Assembly (NCBI RefSeq): GCF_048128805.1
Contig: NC_136020.1
Location: 8,515,653 to 8,579,652 of the forward strand
Direction: 5' to 3'
DNA: 64,000 nt
Source of the DNA: Centroberyx gerrardi
Lineage: Eukaryota > Chordata > Actinopteri > Beryciformes > Berycidae
Both the position numbers and the translations under genes were made by a program. The first letter of the stretch is position 1. The number at the start of each line of letters is the position of its first letter. Under the pieces are notes generated by a model. That model did no database searches, was not told the origin of the DNA, and saw only the letters and a list, made by a program, of their open reading frames with translations. Shown here piece by piece: positions 36,281-49,840 of the stretch.

Positions 36281-36461
36281 CGCTGTCGGGTGAAAACCTC
36301 ATATCGACAAAAGTTCGACTTTCAGGAACTAAGAAAAACAGCCTTGTTTTTAGCTTGATGACAATTCATTTTTGATGTTATCCAACAGGTTTTGAAAGGC
36401 TTTCATAAGCCCATGAGGTCAGAGAATTGTTTTCAACCCATAGAGGAGCATGTGATCCTTC
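36281..36461. repeat. Dispersed repeat, copy 2 (ccnd2 upstream interval)
   Basis: Inverted relative to the copy at 27871-28046 and homologous over essentially its full length, with many substitutions and a few small gaps. Presence at two unrelated sites shows an interspersed family. Confidence 0.75.
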
Positions 36462-38149
36462 AAAAATAATAAAAATCACTAAAATTGATTATGTTTTCAG
36501 ATGACAACAGCGATATCCTCCACAGAGAATAAAGTATTATTTCTGATTCAGCATAGACGATACGAACCTTAGTGAACTATATTGGACTGCATATATGCAA
36601 CCACGAAACACAGCACCTTGCAGAGCAGACTGAGCAACCAAAGCGCCGCCGTCACCCTGGAAGACTTCTGCTCAACATCCTGAGCATGAATACCATCAGT
36701 TATGACCCTGTAATTTCCAGATGTCACACATAGCTTGTAGTTCTCTTCTCCTTTCCCCTTCTTTACCTGTATACAGTCTATCTCTACAGTTGAATGAATG
36801 CTGGCAGTTGGCAATGCCCTTTTTCTCAGAGGCTTTGGCTTGATTCATATCACGTAAAGATAAAATCACGGCCTAGTGCGCCTAAACAGTTAAGGCTGTG
36901 ATTTGTTCTTGCTCTGAGCTATACTAACAATGCAGGCAATATGTCTTCTCCAGAAGGCTAGTCTATATGAAGTGTGTGGTTGTGGGGCGTTTCAGATTGA
37001 GTACGTCGGGAAATGAGAGGAGATCTGCTGCAGCCCACAGGCCCCTTCAGATTCTCTGATGTGGCTTCAACACACATTTCCTAGAAAATGCAAGGCCTTC
37101 TGGGATAGCACTTAAGCAGTGTGTGTTTGTGTCAGCGAGTGTATGCATGTGCATGTATCGCTGTGTCTCAGCGTCGTTGTTACGCACTCCCCTTTGATAT
37201 GTGAGGACACAGTTGGCTGGCTGTGGCTTTCCACACAATGGAGGAGTGTGTGGCCGATGTAGGAGGCCAAGAGGGCACAGCGCACTACATCACACAGGTG
37301 ATTTGTCCTCATGGGTGTGGCTCATCGACAACATGTGGAGGTCCTGCCTCAGAAACCTCACTTCTGTCTCACAGCTATGACATGCACAGGCCTTCAAAGC
37401 CATTCAGCGATGACACTCCCATTGTTTCCTCTTGGGCTGTTATCAGTCTTATTCAAACAAGGTGTTTTCTCTCATGAGATGAATAGCGTGCTATTACCCA
37501 CACTGTCTCTAGGCTGTTACGCTCCTAACAGGCTGTGATGCATGAGGGACCACTTTAATGCACGATAACTGAGTGTAGATTGAGAAAAAATGTTAATGTT
37601 CTTAGACATTCAATACCATTTCGATTTTTTTTACGCTTTTCCTGCTTTGTGTTAAGCGAATAGGGCTGAGAGACCCAGCCCTCTCATCTGCAGCCTGTTA
37701 TGGCGGAGCGAGAGGATGACATCATGTTGGTCTCGGAGCAGCGGCTGGTAATTGGCCCGCTCTCCTCCTCCAGCGGCACGGGCCAAACAGAACACACAAG
37801 TGGAGCCAGGCAATGCAAGTCAGATGCACTGGGTTTTTCCAGAGAGGCTGGTGGGGCCTCAGTGCAGAGCGAGAGCCAAGAGGCCTCGAAGAGGGGCGCA
37901 CCGATCCAACTGTAAATGTCAGAAATGAATGAAGGGCCTCAACCCAAAATGAAATCTGATATAATGTGCCCCAGGCCTGTCTGTTTGATCTGCTGCACAA
38001 TCCGCTGCTGTAGTCGACGGGATAGAACTGTGCCTATTCTCTATGTTATGACATTGCAAAAAGCATTTTCATGTGTTCTTGGAAGTTTTCTGCGAGCCGA
38101 CGTCAATGAGCTCTCAGCCCACACAATGTTCCATTACTGTTAGACTGAA

Positions 38150-38600
38150 CCGCTGCACCTCTGGGCTGCTGAGGAGCCATAGCCAGTGATTGTTTGCAAT
38201 ATTAAAATCAGCTCTCAATTTCTCCGTTTTGAAGTGGTTCACATGCCTCGCGACACGGATGCGTTTCCTATGTTAGATGATGTAAAGCTCCACAAGGCAT
38301 TCTCTTATTCTGAAACTCTTAGCACATGTGAATAATGGCCAGAGGATGAAACATCTGGAGAGGCGATTAAACCTCTGCAGGTTCTGATGTGCGTCTCGTA
38401 GACCAAAATCACATCAGCAGGACAATAGCACGCAAAAACAACTAATCCCATTAGCTTTGTAAGCAGCCATTTGATGTGGCAACGCGAGTAAAGCCTAATT
38501 GGCTGCAGTGGATCTGTGAATTAAACTGTTGTACCCTGTGGCCAGTCATACACACCGCATATGGGCCGGGCAGAGATGCTGGATACCTCTGTTCCCATAA
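38150..38600. promoter_or_regulatory. Candidate homeodomain-type enhancer upstream of ccnd2
   Basis: Balanced-composition, repeat-free sequence with a dense set of TAAT cores: TAATCCCATTA at 38443-38453 is an exact TAAT-N3-ATTA palindrome, and TAATTGG follows near 38497. GATTAAAC and ATTGTTTGC-like motifs lie in the same segment. Enhancer activity is only inferred. Confidence 0.3.
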
Positions 38601-40210
38601 AGCACAGCGTTTATCTTTTATAGAGAGGCTGCTCAGTCATGCCACCATGTTTCCCGCTATGTGGTTGTTGTACACAAAAACCAGCGGTGTGATGATTTTC
38701 TGATAGACCTTTTCTCCCTGAGAGACAGATTACGTAAACTGCCAGATCTCTGTTATCATCTAAAGGAACAGTTGTGAGAACACGTTTGGCGTCTAAAGCC
38801 TGTGTGGGAAACATGCTTTGCTTGCTGTATTGAAAGTGGGCGCAGTGCTCAGCGTGCTGGCACGTGCCCGTCCGCCTGTCTGTTGGGGAGCAGTTTCGCC
38901 CCACATCAGAGACAGACAAATGAGCCTCAGCGGCGCACGGAGGTCAAAAGTGAACTTGCAGGTGGTGAGAACATCGGAGTTCCTGTCAAGACCAAAATGC
39001 AACTCAGCGTCTGTGGACAAAACGCTGAGCGTGCACAACTCTCACAGGAGCAGCCTCGCTCCTTATCGGACTGATATCTTCTTTTAATACTTTCACTATC
39101 ATTATCTATCTATCTGCTGCGCCGAGCTGTGACCTTGTGTAGCATGTATAAACTCAACCTAGACCTTGTGACTGTGAAGTTCACTATGAAGTAAATTGAT
39201 GTTTGTTTTGTTTAATTATCTTCATCTGATTTCTGGAGTATCTTTATTAAAGTGACCTGTGAGAAAGGATACAGATTGAGTTATGAGCCGAACTCACTCA
39301 CTCACTGCTTACATAAAGCCCTAATTTCCATTCATTTTCTGACAGCAGGTAGAGTGAGTCATACAGGTTGTGTTTGAAGTCCACTGTAAGTGTATTGCTG
39401 ATAAGCCTCCCTGTTGAGTCTCTGTCGGTGTGTGTGGTGTTGGTGCATTAGCTACAGTTTTGTTGGTGTGAAATCAGTTGCTGTGATGATAATGACTCAG
39501 CCTCTTCACTTCCTATCATAAGTCATCTGGGGACAGAAAGCTCAGTTTGAATGGGCAGGTGACTCTGAACGTAAGGTTAGAGGAAAGAATTCCGGCGTAT
39601 CTTTCATTTTTGCTGCTGCCGAGGCACATTTCCCAGCACATCCTCTCTCCCTCTCTCTCAGCTGGTGAGCTAGCTGTCGAGGCAGAAACTGTGCCCGAGG
39701 GAGGAAATGATTATAGCATGAGGGAATGTGTTATCATTTTCTCTCTCTTGTACATACTCACTCCACCGCTGAATGTCAGATATTTGTGCTTCTTATCTGT
39801 AAGATGAGAAGAAGCACATTTCACAACTCGGACGAGGATGACACGTGTCCTCTGTCCGTGCCGAGCCGAACGCTTCCGGGTGTCACGTCAAGACGATTAG
39901 CCCGGACCGGTCATGTGCATTGAAATATCAAATGTCATGTAGGCTGTTGTGTGGCTGCACAGTGGAAGAGTGTGTATCGTGTTCCCCATACATCAACCAC
40001 ACACTCTTGAGGAAGCAGACCCAGCTGTTGTTGGCCATTGATACCTTTGTTGTTCCTCTCTGTGGAACCGCAGTAGAGGCTGCATTCACGACCCTTCAGC
40101 TGCCAGCTCTTTACCAGCCTGTTAGTTCACTTCATGTTGCTTGACACAGCCTCTATCTGTCTGCCTTGTGCCTCTGTCTTTCTGCCTGTCATCCTGTCTG
40201 TCTGTGTGAA

Positions 40211-40220
40211 TGTGTGTGTG

Positions 40221-40266
<46 letters not shown>
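40211..40266. repeat. (TG)n microsatellite
   Basis: Long, nearly perfect TG run with one C substitution, preceded by CTGT-rich sequence. Confidence 0.9.
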
Positions 40267-40268
<2 letters not shown>

Positions 40269-43200
40269 TGCTTGCAAAGTTGCACTTGAGCCTAGCTGCT
40301 TGCCTTCTGATCATCATCCTGTGTGAGTTTAGTTTGCAACTGGTACAAACAGTGATATAGTTGCTGCATACAGCCGTGTTGTTGAATGTAAGCTGTGGTG
40401 AGTTTCTGTGGGAACTAGACACTTCCACCGGCCCCTCACCATCGCTGTATCTGCACGCCCCGGAGGCACAGACTGAACTTGGGAAACCCTGCAGAAAACA
40501 AACACACGCCGTCCCCTCACATCTGAGAACACATATCAGATTGACAGCCACGACTGCAGAGGGTGGAGAGAGGAGCCGCACCTTGAAAGCCCTGGCTGTT
40601 TTTCATGTCTAGCAAACAGCCACATGTGTCAAACCACTCCTCCCACGCTACACATTTCACAGATTCCTCAAGAATGTTTGCTTTTTTACCAGGTCATGAG
40701 CACAATTGCAGGAGAATGAATCCGACGCTGCATTGTGTCTTGCAGGCTTTTGGAGCCTGTTCCATCAAGCTATTTTATCTTGTGCAATTCGTTCTTTGCC
40801 CAGTCATCAGTTTTCAGCACTCCTATTGAAAGTCTTGCTTCTCCCAGTGAGTATTTATGTCTTCATGGGCTAACCATAAAGAGAGCCTCCCTGTGCTTTC
40901 ATTTCCTCAGTCAGTGACAGTGGGAATCCTGACCAAGGGCTTGAGCCCCGGCTGTGGCTCCAACCATAACATATGCCTCACTACTTCCTGTTATCAATGA
41001 TTACATAACGATCGGAAACAAAGACATCCAAGGTTGTCAGGGAATCAGCCTGACCCCTTAATTTCCATGAGAATGGAATCATTGTGAGTTTTAATAGATA
41101 GTGACACTGAAGAGGGGAATTTTTGCACAATACCAGGACTCTCTTATAAGTAGTTATTGAAGGATATAAGCGTTTACAGTATATGCAAACCTATATGCAT
41201 CTATGCCGTCAAAACAATTATTACAGGTGCATGACACCCCTCTTTGTGTGCACTCTGACCAGATTATATAGTAGCTGTGCGGCATAAAGTTAACTCACAA
41301 GCATTAAAAGGTATCTAATGTACAGTCTGTTGTTAATGTAGGCCTGCTGTATGCATCCGATCCGTATACATCCGGAAGGTCCTGACTATCAGCTCAGACT
41401 AAATCCGCTGAACTATATGCTTGATATCTTAGATGCACATCCTCTGGGTGGGTGCAGTATGTAGGTCACTCTAATGGGATGTGTTCCCATTGTGGAGAGT
41501 GCTGAGGATCCAGAGCGATATGGCCGGAACTGCAAGAGTGTTCCCCAGGGACGAGGCCTCGGGCCTGGGAAGCTGCGGCCTAGGATCAGCCGGAGCATTG
41601 CAGCTCCGGGCCGCAGCAGCACTGTGAACCTCGCTCTCTCCCATCTCACACAAGTGGACCGGTGTGGGCTGGCCCAGGGCTGACATCTGAATGATAACTA
41701 TTAGAATAGAGCAGAAGGAGCCCTGGTCCTCCCAGAGTTTTGGTGGGAAGAATTGATGACTTCCTCTTCGTTGACCCTAGGCAAGAGGAAAAACGTTTCT
41801 TCTGGGCGGTTTCTGTTATTAATAGGCCTGATAGACTGCTGAACAAGGCCGTCCTTGTGGGAATGTTTAGTTGGATCGAATGTCATGTTTTCAAGAGTGT
41901 GAAATGTTTTTTTTTTTGTGTAGCATGTTGTGTCATGATCACTCTGATCCACCTCTCATAGCTTGCGGGGCTATTAGCTAGGTGACAAAGCCCAAGTATC
42001 TGGTCCTTCAAGGTTGTTGTTTGATTGAGACTAATCTCCAGGTTTTGATTTCAACTGGTTTTGTCTAGGGTGGAAGTACTTTTTGCTCTCTTTCTGTGTC
42101 TAAACTAAGGCTCAGCCTGTTGAACTGGATTTTAAGCTCTCTGAGCTAAAAAGGGCTGCACCCAAAGTAATGTATTATGGGGGGGAAAAAATACATGGGA
42201 AAGTGGTGACCATGTTGTTTTTAAGGGACAGGGAATCAGGGGAGAAAAATTAAAGCCCATTTCCAGTCTCTTTAACTGCGTAATTTGTAGGAGGAGGATT
42301 TGGGATGAACACAGAGAATGCAGACTTAATCTTTATATCAGAGGATGGGGCAATTACTATCTAGCACTGGCTCCATACCAGGCATGTTTTGTCTCATATT
42401 CCTCCTCTTAAGTTAGAGATGAGTTGATTTCAGTAATGGTGGGCAGTATGTGAAATCCCTTGGCTTGGTCAGAGAGAGGAACGCCCTGGTGGATACAGAA
42501 CAGTACTGACATACCAGGCTGATGGTCCCGGTGCCCTGCGGAGGCCTCCAAGCTGCAGGTCAGCCCCTCTGCTCCGCTGGACCTCCACAGTGTCCCACCA
42601 GCCTTGACAGGATCAAAGCCAGGCAGTGTGCCAGGGGACTGGAGGAGAATGATGTGGTCACACCGTCACCACTCTAACATATCATGGCATTTCCTGCAGA
42701 TAGGCCTGGTATGCCCCTGTTTGTCTTGGGTTTTTCGTCCGGCGCTCTTTGGAAAGCCAGATTACACAATAGGCGAGGGAAAATGTTTGATTTCGCCATC
42801 ACCCAGAGTGTTTGTTTGTTTGCCTTGCTGGCTGCGGTGGTGAGGTCAGTGCGGTCCAGAGAGCTGGTTTGTGGTCGAACTGAAGTGGTCGGTGCAGGAC
42901 CATATCATGCAGACTAGGCTCTGCTGCTTACATTTCAGACGCTCTTCCTTTGTCCTCTCTGCGCTTGATTGGATAAATGTAGTCTGTTCTGCAATGCGAT
43001 ACCATATTCAGCCAAGATTCCTAGAATGGTTCCAATTTTAAGACAATGTCATTAGGAAAAGACTTTCCTCACAGAAACAATATTTCCCACTCCCACTTAG
43101 GCTTATTGGATTTACAATACTTCTCAGTGTGCATCAACATGTTGGGTCCGGCTAAAGTTCATGGTTAGTTTCTCTAATTGCCCTACATGAGGACCATTAC

Positions 43201-44598
43201 TGTGACAGACTTCAACCCCCATACTGATGACATGATGACTTCCATCCTTCTGTTGGAATACATGAGGGGGAATAGGGGCCTTCTGAGTCTTCCCTCTGAA
43301 TTTAATCAAGCAATGAGACCAATGAGGTGAATTAAGGCTGGAGCTGACTCAGCCTTACAGAGGCCTCTTTATGCCGCTGTTCAAGTTGAGGAGGCCCAGG
43401 GTGAGTATGCATCACACACAGGAAAGCACCAGGCAGCTCCCAGACAGTCCAGGCCCCAGCAGTCTGCCCCTGAATCCCTCCCTGCTCGCCATTTACAAGG
43501 AGCATATCACCTCACTAGAGCAACTTTCAAAGCACTTTCGTTCACATTGCGAGGGCCCCCATTTCCTCCTCTCTCTCAGGAGGGAAATGTAAGTGTGCTG
43601 GAGAGGAAATGTTGCAGAGTCTAAGGGAAGTCAAGAGCCGAAGAAAGCAATGTTATTTGTGGAACTGTGAGGCCCATTGCCTTAAAATAAACCTACAGAA
43701 AATGACTTACTGGAAACTGCTCAGCTCTCTGCTGCTGATTAACGGCTCATTTTTCTATAGGCACAGAGAGCAGAGAGAGCGACAGACAGAGAGACAGAGA
43801 GGGACAGAGAGAGAGAAAGACTAACTTTTGTTTCATCCAAGGTCACCGAGTGTCCAGCTGCAAGGCCCTCTATCTACCCCTGGGATCTATCTTCCTATTG
43901 GACATCCTGTCCCTGATGAATTGTCACTCTTCTCATTTAAAACTTCACAGAGGAAGCTGGCCATCGCCGGGACACGCCCGCTCGGCCTCGGCGGCCAATC
44001 AGGACGCTCCAGCTGTCCAGCATCCTTCCCACCCAGAAAACCACAGCTGCCACAGGAGCTCCTTCACCGGAATCTTTGTTTGTGTCCTTCCTTCCCTAAT
44101 CTCTGACCACACACACTTGTTCACTTGTGACAGGCAGCCGCTGCCTCTTGGCCCCGGCCCAGTCCCCTGCCTTCTGCACCGCCTTGGGACGTCTGTGTGC
44201 TGCGAGGCAAATGAGGAGGAAAGCTTGGGGAGCTTCAGAGCTGACTGCTGGAGCAGAACAGGGGGCCCCCTCACTCAGCAGAGTTATATAACACTCAGAA
44301 AACTAGCTGTATGCTCACATGAAGAACATCAGTCTCTCAACAGACTGTGAACATGGGCGTACTTTTCATGCATGCTGTATTTTCTGCAATGAATGGCATA
44401 CACCGATCAAAAAGACAAAGACACAAAGCTCATCTGCATTGTCAGACTGATCTCTTCTGGATGTGAAGCGAAGATGAGTTTGTTCACTGTTTAATGGAGA
44501 GGATGTGATCTCACCCACTTAAAATCCAACCTATGTCGCTTGCCGCTCATGACTTAATCCAGGCTTCCCCTTTGTGCTAAGTGTCCCACCCCACCCCC

Positions 44599-44884
44599 TA
44601 CACACAGAAAAAGGAGAGTTCTTCAAGGTTTCCTTGGTTAGGGTAGTGGTTCTATATGGAACTGTAATGACCCAAAAAACCTTCTGATTTTGTAAAAGCA
44701 AAGACTTGCAAATCAGAATAAATGACTTAGTGTGGTTCTTGAAAATGCCTTTTAATACTGTGAATCTGTAACATTTCTCATGTTCTTAGAAGGTTCTTTA
44801 CAGCACCATAAAGGATTCTGCTACGGTACAAGCCTAAGGAACCATGCTCTGGTACTATATAGAACCCTTTTTGTTTAGAGTGTA
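44599..44884. mobile_element. MITE of the 'AGAACCCTTTTT' teleost type
   Basis: Imperfect inverted ends: TACACACAGAAAAAGG on the left, and TACACTCTAAACAAAAAGGG for the right end reverse-complemented. Inside are GGTTCTATATGGAAC, GGTTCTTTACAGCACC and TATATAGAACCC, a vocabulary I recall from abundant fish MITEs. About 286 bp, no coding. Confidence 0.65.
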
Positions 44885-47319
44885 CCCTCTTCCCCCCCCC
44901 TCCTCTCTCTGGGTCCCTGCTTCTATCACTCCTGAGTGCATGGTGGAGAATAGGGCAATGTTCTCTGAGGATCTGGTAGGAGTGAGGGATGCAAGCTGCC
45001 GGACGTCAGAGTTGTATACAGACTTAATGGAGGAGGGGGGAGACACAGCAGTGACCCGGGCCCAAGCTGCGGAAAAGAAACCCTCTTGTGTTCTAACCCA
45101 GACTAAAGACCAGGCCCGGATGTTGCTATCTGTCCCGTCATTGTCTCTTCAAATGTTGGCATTTGGGTTTGAATGATGGCTTTCAGTTTAGCCAAAACAT
45201 TCCAAAGGCACAGTGTGGGAAACACCCTCTTTTTCCTGTGCTGATTTGATAACTTTCCATTTGCTTTCCGATCTGGCTGGGTAGTTGACTGCAAATTAAC
45301 TGGTTGCACCGCAGGACTTCCAATCACATTCCAAGCACTGATGGTGGGGGTTACTCAAGTATAAAGGCAGTAGGATTTGCACATCTCAAGAAATCTAATT
45401 ATCAGATGCTGGGGAGAGAGGCGGCAACTTGAGGAAAAAGGCAATAGTCTTCATACTAGTGTACTACTTCCAGCAGTGAATTTTTTGTCTATAACATGTC
45501 GGACGATGTTTGCTGAAGGTGTGAGATACTGTACATGTATACATAACCCTGCTGGTTCTTTTAATCCTCGTGTCACTCATAAAACTCAGTGCTATATTTG
45601 TTGTGTAGTTAACCCAATTATTCATTATCAAATTATCAGATGATGAACAGGACTTCAAGAGGATTATGTGAGAACATTTTCTCTGTCTGACTCTACATAT
45701 GAGTCGCCTAACTTCTATTGGAAAACACCTTCTTTCCCCACTGTCCTGTAGCCACTCTGCGGTGAGTGGCAGTGACAGGACGGCTTTGATGTGTGACACT
45801 TGCGATAGAGGCGCGCTCCACAGCGCTGATAGCATGACAAGAATAGCATGTGAAAGAGCAAGAACATGCAACTATCCATGAACATTTATGCAGCAGCCTA
45901 CTTTTCATGTTTGGGAACGGGCAGCAGGGTGTAATCAGTTGATGTGGAAGCATATAGTATGCAACCATGTGACAGACAGAAGCCACTTTATCTGCTCCCT
46001 GGCTGAACTACGCCAGCTATCACTCAGCGCTGGGAGGAGTGTTCACCACTGTTCACACCACAGCATTCCAGCCATAGCATCCTCTTCTCTACTGTCAGTA
46101 AACCCAAACAGGCAGCTTGACTCATAGCACATGGGCAACCTGTAATCAAGCTTGGCCCTGAAACTGGCATGTCAAAGTAAATCCTGTGTTTATATCCTAG
46201 AGAGGCCTCCCTCATGGAATGATTTACTTGCTCTAGCACAGGAAATGCATAAAATGATGTTAAGCTTCAGGCCAATCCCTGGGATTACAGATCTTGAATA
46301 TCACCCCCCATTCCCTTCTCTCTCTCCCTTCTTTGTCTCATTGTCTGTCTCTCTCTCTTTCTCCTGATCTGCGGCCCTGTGGTGTGCAGTCTGCCCATCT
46401 CAGGGCCCCTGTGCTCTGGTGGGTTCAGTGGACTGGTATGCAGCAGGAATCTTTGGATCAAGGTGATTTCACGCTCCTCCACGTTTTCCCAGGGCTCCGG
46501 GCGCTCTCTGTTACCTCTGTGCGACTCGGACTGTGTGATAGTGGCTGACATGTGTTATCATAGGACACATGCACAAACAGCAGCAACAGGGTAAGGGAGC
46601 TTTATCTGTCTAACACCTCTGTTTCCCTCAAGTGTCGGACTTTGCCTGTCTGGTATGGCAGGCTCCCTTGGTCTCTAGCGGAGAGACCCCCTCTGGACAC
46701 CGACAACGACCCGGGGATTTGTCCACCTCTCTATGCTGGGGCAAAGCGAGAACGCTGTGACATGAAAACTCAATTCTAAGATGAATGCTCTCAAACATCC
46801 CCCCTTTGAAGTAGAACTAATCTGGCTAACCTTGACATTCCCTCGGAGACAGTTCCCACTCTCACTTCACAGTCTGCTCTCATAACAACTCAACAGTGCT
46901 CTTTTTTTCTCAATGAAACTCCATATCTCATTCAGCTCTTTGGTGGCGACTGTGAAAGGGGGAAGTTTTGAAGTCGTTCCAGCGAGAAGTGGCTCAGTTC
47001 AGGCCCCCGTCATTCAGCTCCACTTAAAACACTTGAGAGACTGTTGTGTAAGCTTGTAAGTACACGTGACTAAAATCTAATTTTGATATGTGTGAATACT
47101 TTCAGATTTTTTGTTTACGTTTTCACATCTTTATTTTGAGAAGGAAGTCAACAGAGACCGAGCGTGATAGGGAGTTGACAGCATCATGGCTTCCTCTTCC
47201 ATTCTAATCCTACCGTTTCACAGATTAAGTCCTGTCTTGGAAGGACAAAGACACAAACACTTTCAGACATCCTGGACAGATCACAAATACTAAGTACTCT
47301 CTGCAGAGTTGCGTGTCCA

Positions 47320-47420
47320 TCCTCATGGAAGGTGGTGGGATGCCAAAGAACATCCTTTATGGAAAGCTTTCCTCTGGAAAAGGATCAACAGGCCATCCAC
47401 ACCTAAGGATGTCTGCAAAC
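47320..47420 (+). mobile_element. Fragment of a LINE reverse-transcriptase ORF end
   Basis: The + strand encodes MPKNILYGKLSSGKG, then a GHP segment, and in the next frame KDVCK. This resembles the (R)LPK..LYGEL..GKR..GRP.LR(Y)KDVCKRD tail found at the end of ORF2 in several non-LTR elements. A frame change separates the two parts, so it is a dead fragment of about 100 bp. Confidence 0.5.
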
Positions 47421-49840
47421 ATCACACTGTCCCATGGCTATCTGGCAGCATTGTGATCTGATGAAAAGAACCAATGGTGTGCTGAATCTCAGCAATGGTC
47501 ATCACAAAATAATAGATCTTATTCCCATATGGCGGCCATTTTGAGCCCACATCACACGCAGGTGGGAAACTGCAGCCGTTACAGGATAGCCGCTATCTCC
47601 TGTATCAAGATTCATACAGACAAACATTTATCATTTCACAGATTCCTCACTGAAAATGTATTAGAAACAAATGGATCTAAAGAATCCAGAGGGATATAGG
47701 TTCATATTGTAATATATTTGGACCACAATAGTTTGCTATCGGAATATATCGGAGCCTATAGCAAGCTAGTAGCTAACTATAGGCAGTGAGCTAGCTAACA
47801 TCCCTGCTAAATTCAAACATTCGTTGTTGTTGTTCCTGAGATTGCTGTTTCTTTTGATAACTGTTAGGTCTATCTGAAGTTCTCACTTTGCCTGTGTTGA
47901 AGTAACATTAGTTTTATGCTAATCTCAGATTTTCACCTTCCCGAGTGTTAAAAATGGCCACTGTGGCATGCAAAACAGAGCACATGCACCAACAGTCAGT
48001 TTTTTTTTTTTTTTTGCAGCTGTGAAGAAATGAAAAGGATACTCCAGTCCTATCAGTGAAACATAAATCGAATACGTAATTACACACCTTATTACACACA
48101 TAATTTCTCACTGTTAGGCCTACATTTACTTTCAGTTATACTTAAAATATATGATGCTATTAAAATAAATGAGTAACATCATCATACATTTTTTCTATAA
48201 CCTTGATGCCAGGGTAGCCAATAGCAGTAGAAAGAGTAAATGATTATGAGAACTGCACCTTTGTGCTAATGTCTGCTAGTAGCCTACTGAACTTTTGAGC
48301 AATAGCCTTGGTTGTTAGCCAAAGCTTGACAGCTTTTTGAATAAGATCATTGATCAGAAGTTCTGTCGCTTTTCTACTGTCAGTCTCTATTTCATTGCAT
48401 TGTCTGCACACAGTGGGGCCAGCTGGGTTGGAGATAAGCCTACTACAGTACAAAGGGCTGATTTGTACACAAGTGAGGTGGCATTCATCCAGTTTTTGGT
48501 GCATATGGCAGCGTTCTTGTTGATAGTCCAACTAATGCTGCTTTAAAGTAGGCTATAATCTACAACATTTTCATATAGGAAATAAATATCAGTTTTGTTA
48601 TTCTCTATCACTGATTGCTATAAAACAACAATATTCAACCCATAGCCAGTTCATGAAAGCTTTTACATTTGCTGTTCCAAACACCTGGTGTTAGGTAGGC
48701 CTAGGTGTTTCCCGGGAAAAATCTTCAACTGCACAGGAAGTGAGGCGTTTTACATTTCTGGTAGCAGCAATATTGGTTTGTCTGGAATAAACAGAAGAAG
48801 AACTGGGTAGTTAGCATGAGCAGCGATAGTCACCATGACTGAACAGACAAAGAAAAATGTGACACCAACAGAAACTCAAACTTCATCAACAGAATATCCA
48901 AGAAAAATAGGCTACTGCACACACTGTTTGATTGACAAGTGATCACTGCAGTGTAGAAACACCACAGTGATGGCTGCTCAGTGCTTAGCACCAAAAACAT
49001 TGCCAAAATAATGGTAAATGATGATGGTAAATGTAGCTAATGCATTTTATAGGCTATGTTATTGTTGGGTATTTCATGTAGGTTAGAATTAGTATTGTTG
49101 TATGTTTCTATTTTAAGTCTTTGTTTAACCTGTAGGCCCAGTTGTTTGGGGTTTGGGTGTTCACAAATGCCTAAATAAATGAAAACTTCTTTTAGGTTAC
49201 ATTCCTGATGTGCATTTTCTCTTCCTCATTATGCCGCTGCAGCACAAAGTAGCTCTGTGTCTGATTTCTAAAATAAAACAACAGCCACTAAAAATCTACT
49301 TTCATTACCAGGTACATTTTGTTATAATTTCTGACCAAAGCACATGAATGCGCTGACATGCCGTATTTACGGGCTTACCAGGAGCACCTGAAGGCAGCAT
49401 GGAACTATAAACCAACTGTGGAACAGGGGAGGCCTGCATTATATATTATTATACATTACATTATACATATAGCCTACATTATACATATTCAAAGTAGTCA
49501 ACTAATGATAGGAAAATAGAGCTTTATTAAGCGATGCAGAGTATGCCAGGATAAGGCCGGAAGCTAGGCGGCTTTGCCTTCTAAATATTCTTACTAGAAA
49601 ACCGATTCAACACGTTCGTCAATAAAGCTTTTATTTTGAAAGTTATGACCGGACGTCCTGTTTTTTAATGTGTCTGACTTGACACTCGTGCACAGAGCAG
49701 CACCAAGAGGAAGAGGCAAACCGAGAGGCAGGACTTGACTGGATCGAACCCTGCAGTCTCAACCTCATGCTTCGTCCTGGCCACTTCTCCTCCTGCCCAC
49801 TGTCCCCAGTCCTGTCGACAAGGGGAAGAAGAGCCGAGCC

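Larger units (their letters stand above)
30681..49500. other. About 19 kb gene-free interval upstream of ccnd2
   Basis: No open frame here shows family resemblance or splice-consistent partners. The longest (31129-31593, 43850-44350) have atypical composition and no recognisable domain. Base composition is more balanced than in the introns, and long unique-looking stretches alternate with simple repeats and a few MITEs. In human, a large gene-poor region also lies upstream of CCND2, so distal regulatory DNA is plausible. A non-coding RNA cannot be excluded. Confidence 0.6.

Noticed and set aside
43850-44350. 166-codon open frame on the + strand
   Set aside because: Overlaps other open frames of the same quality, has no family resemblance, and shows no coding signature.
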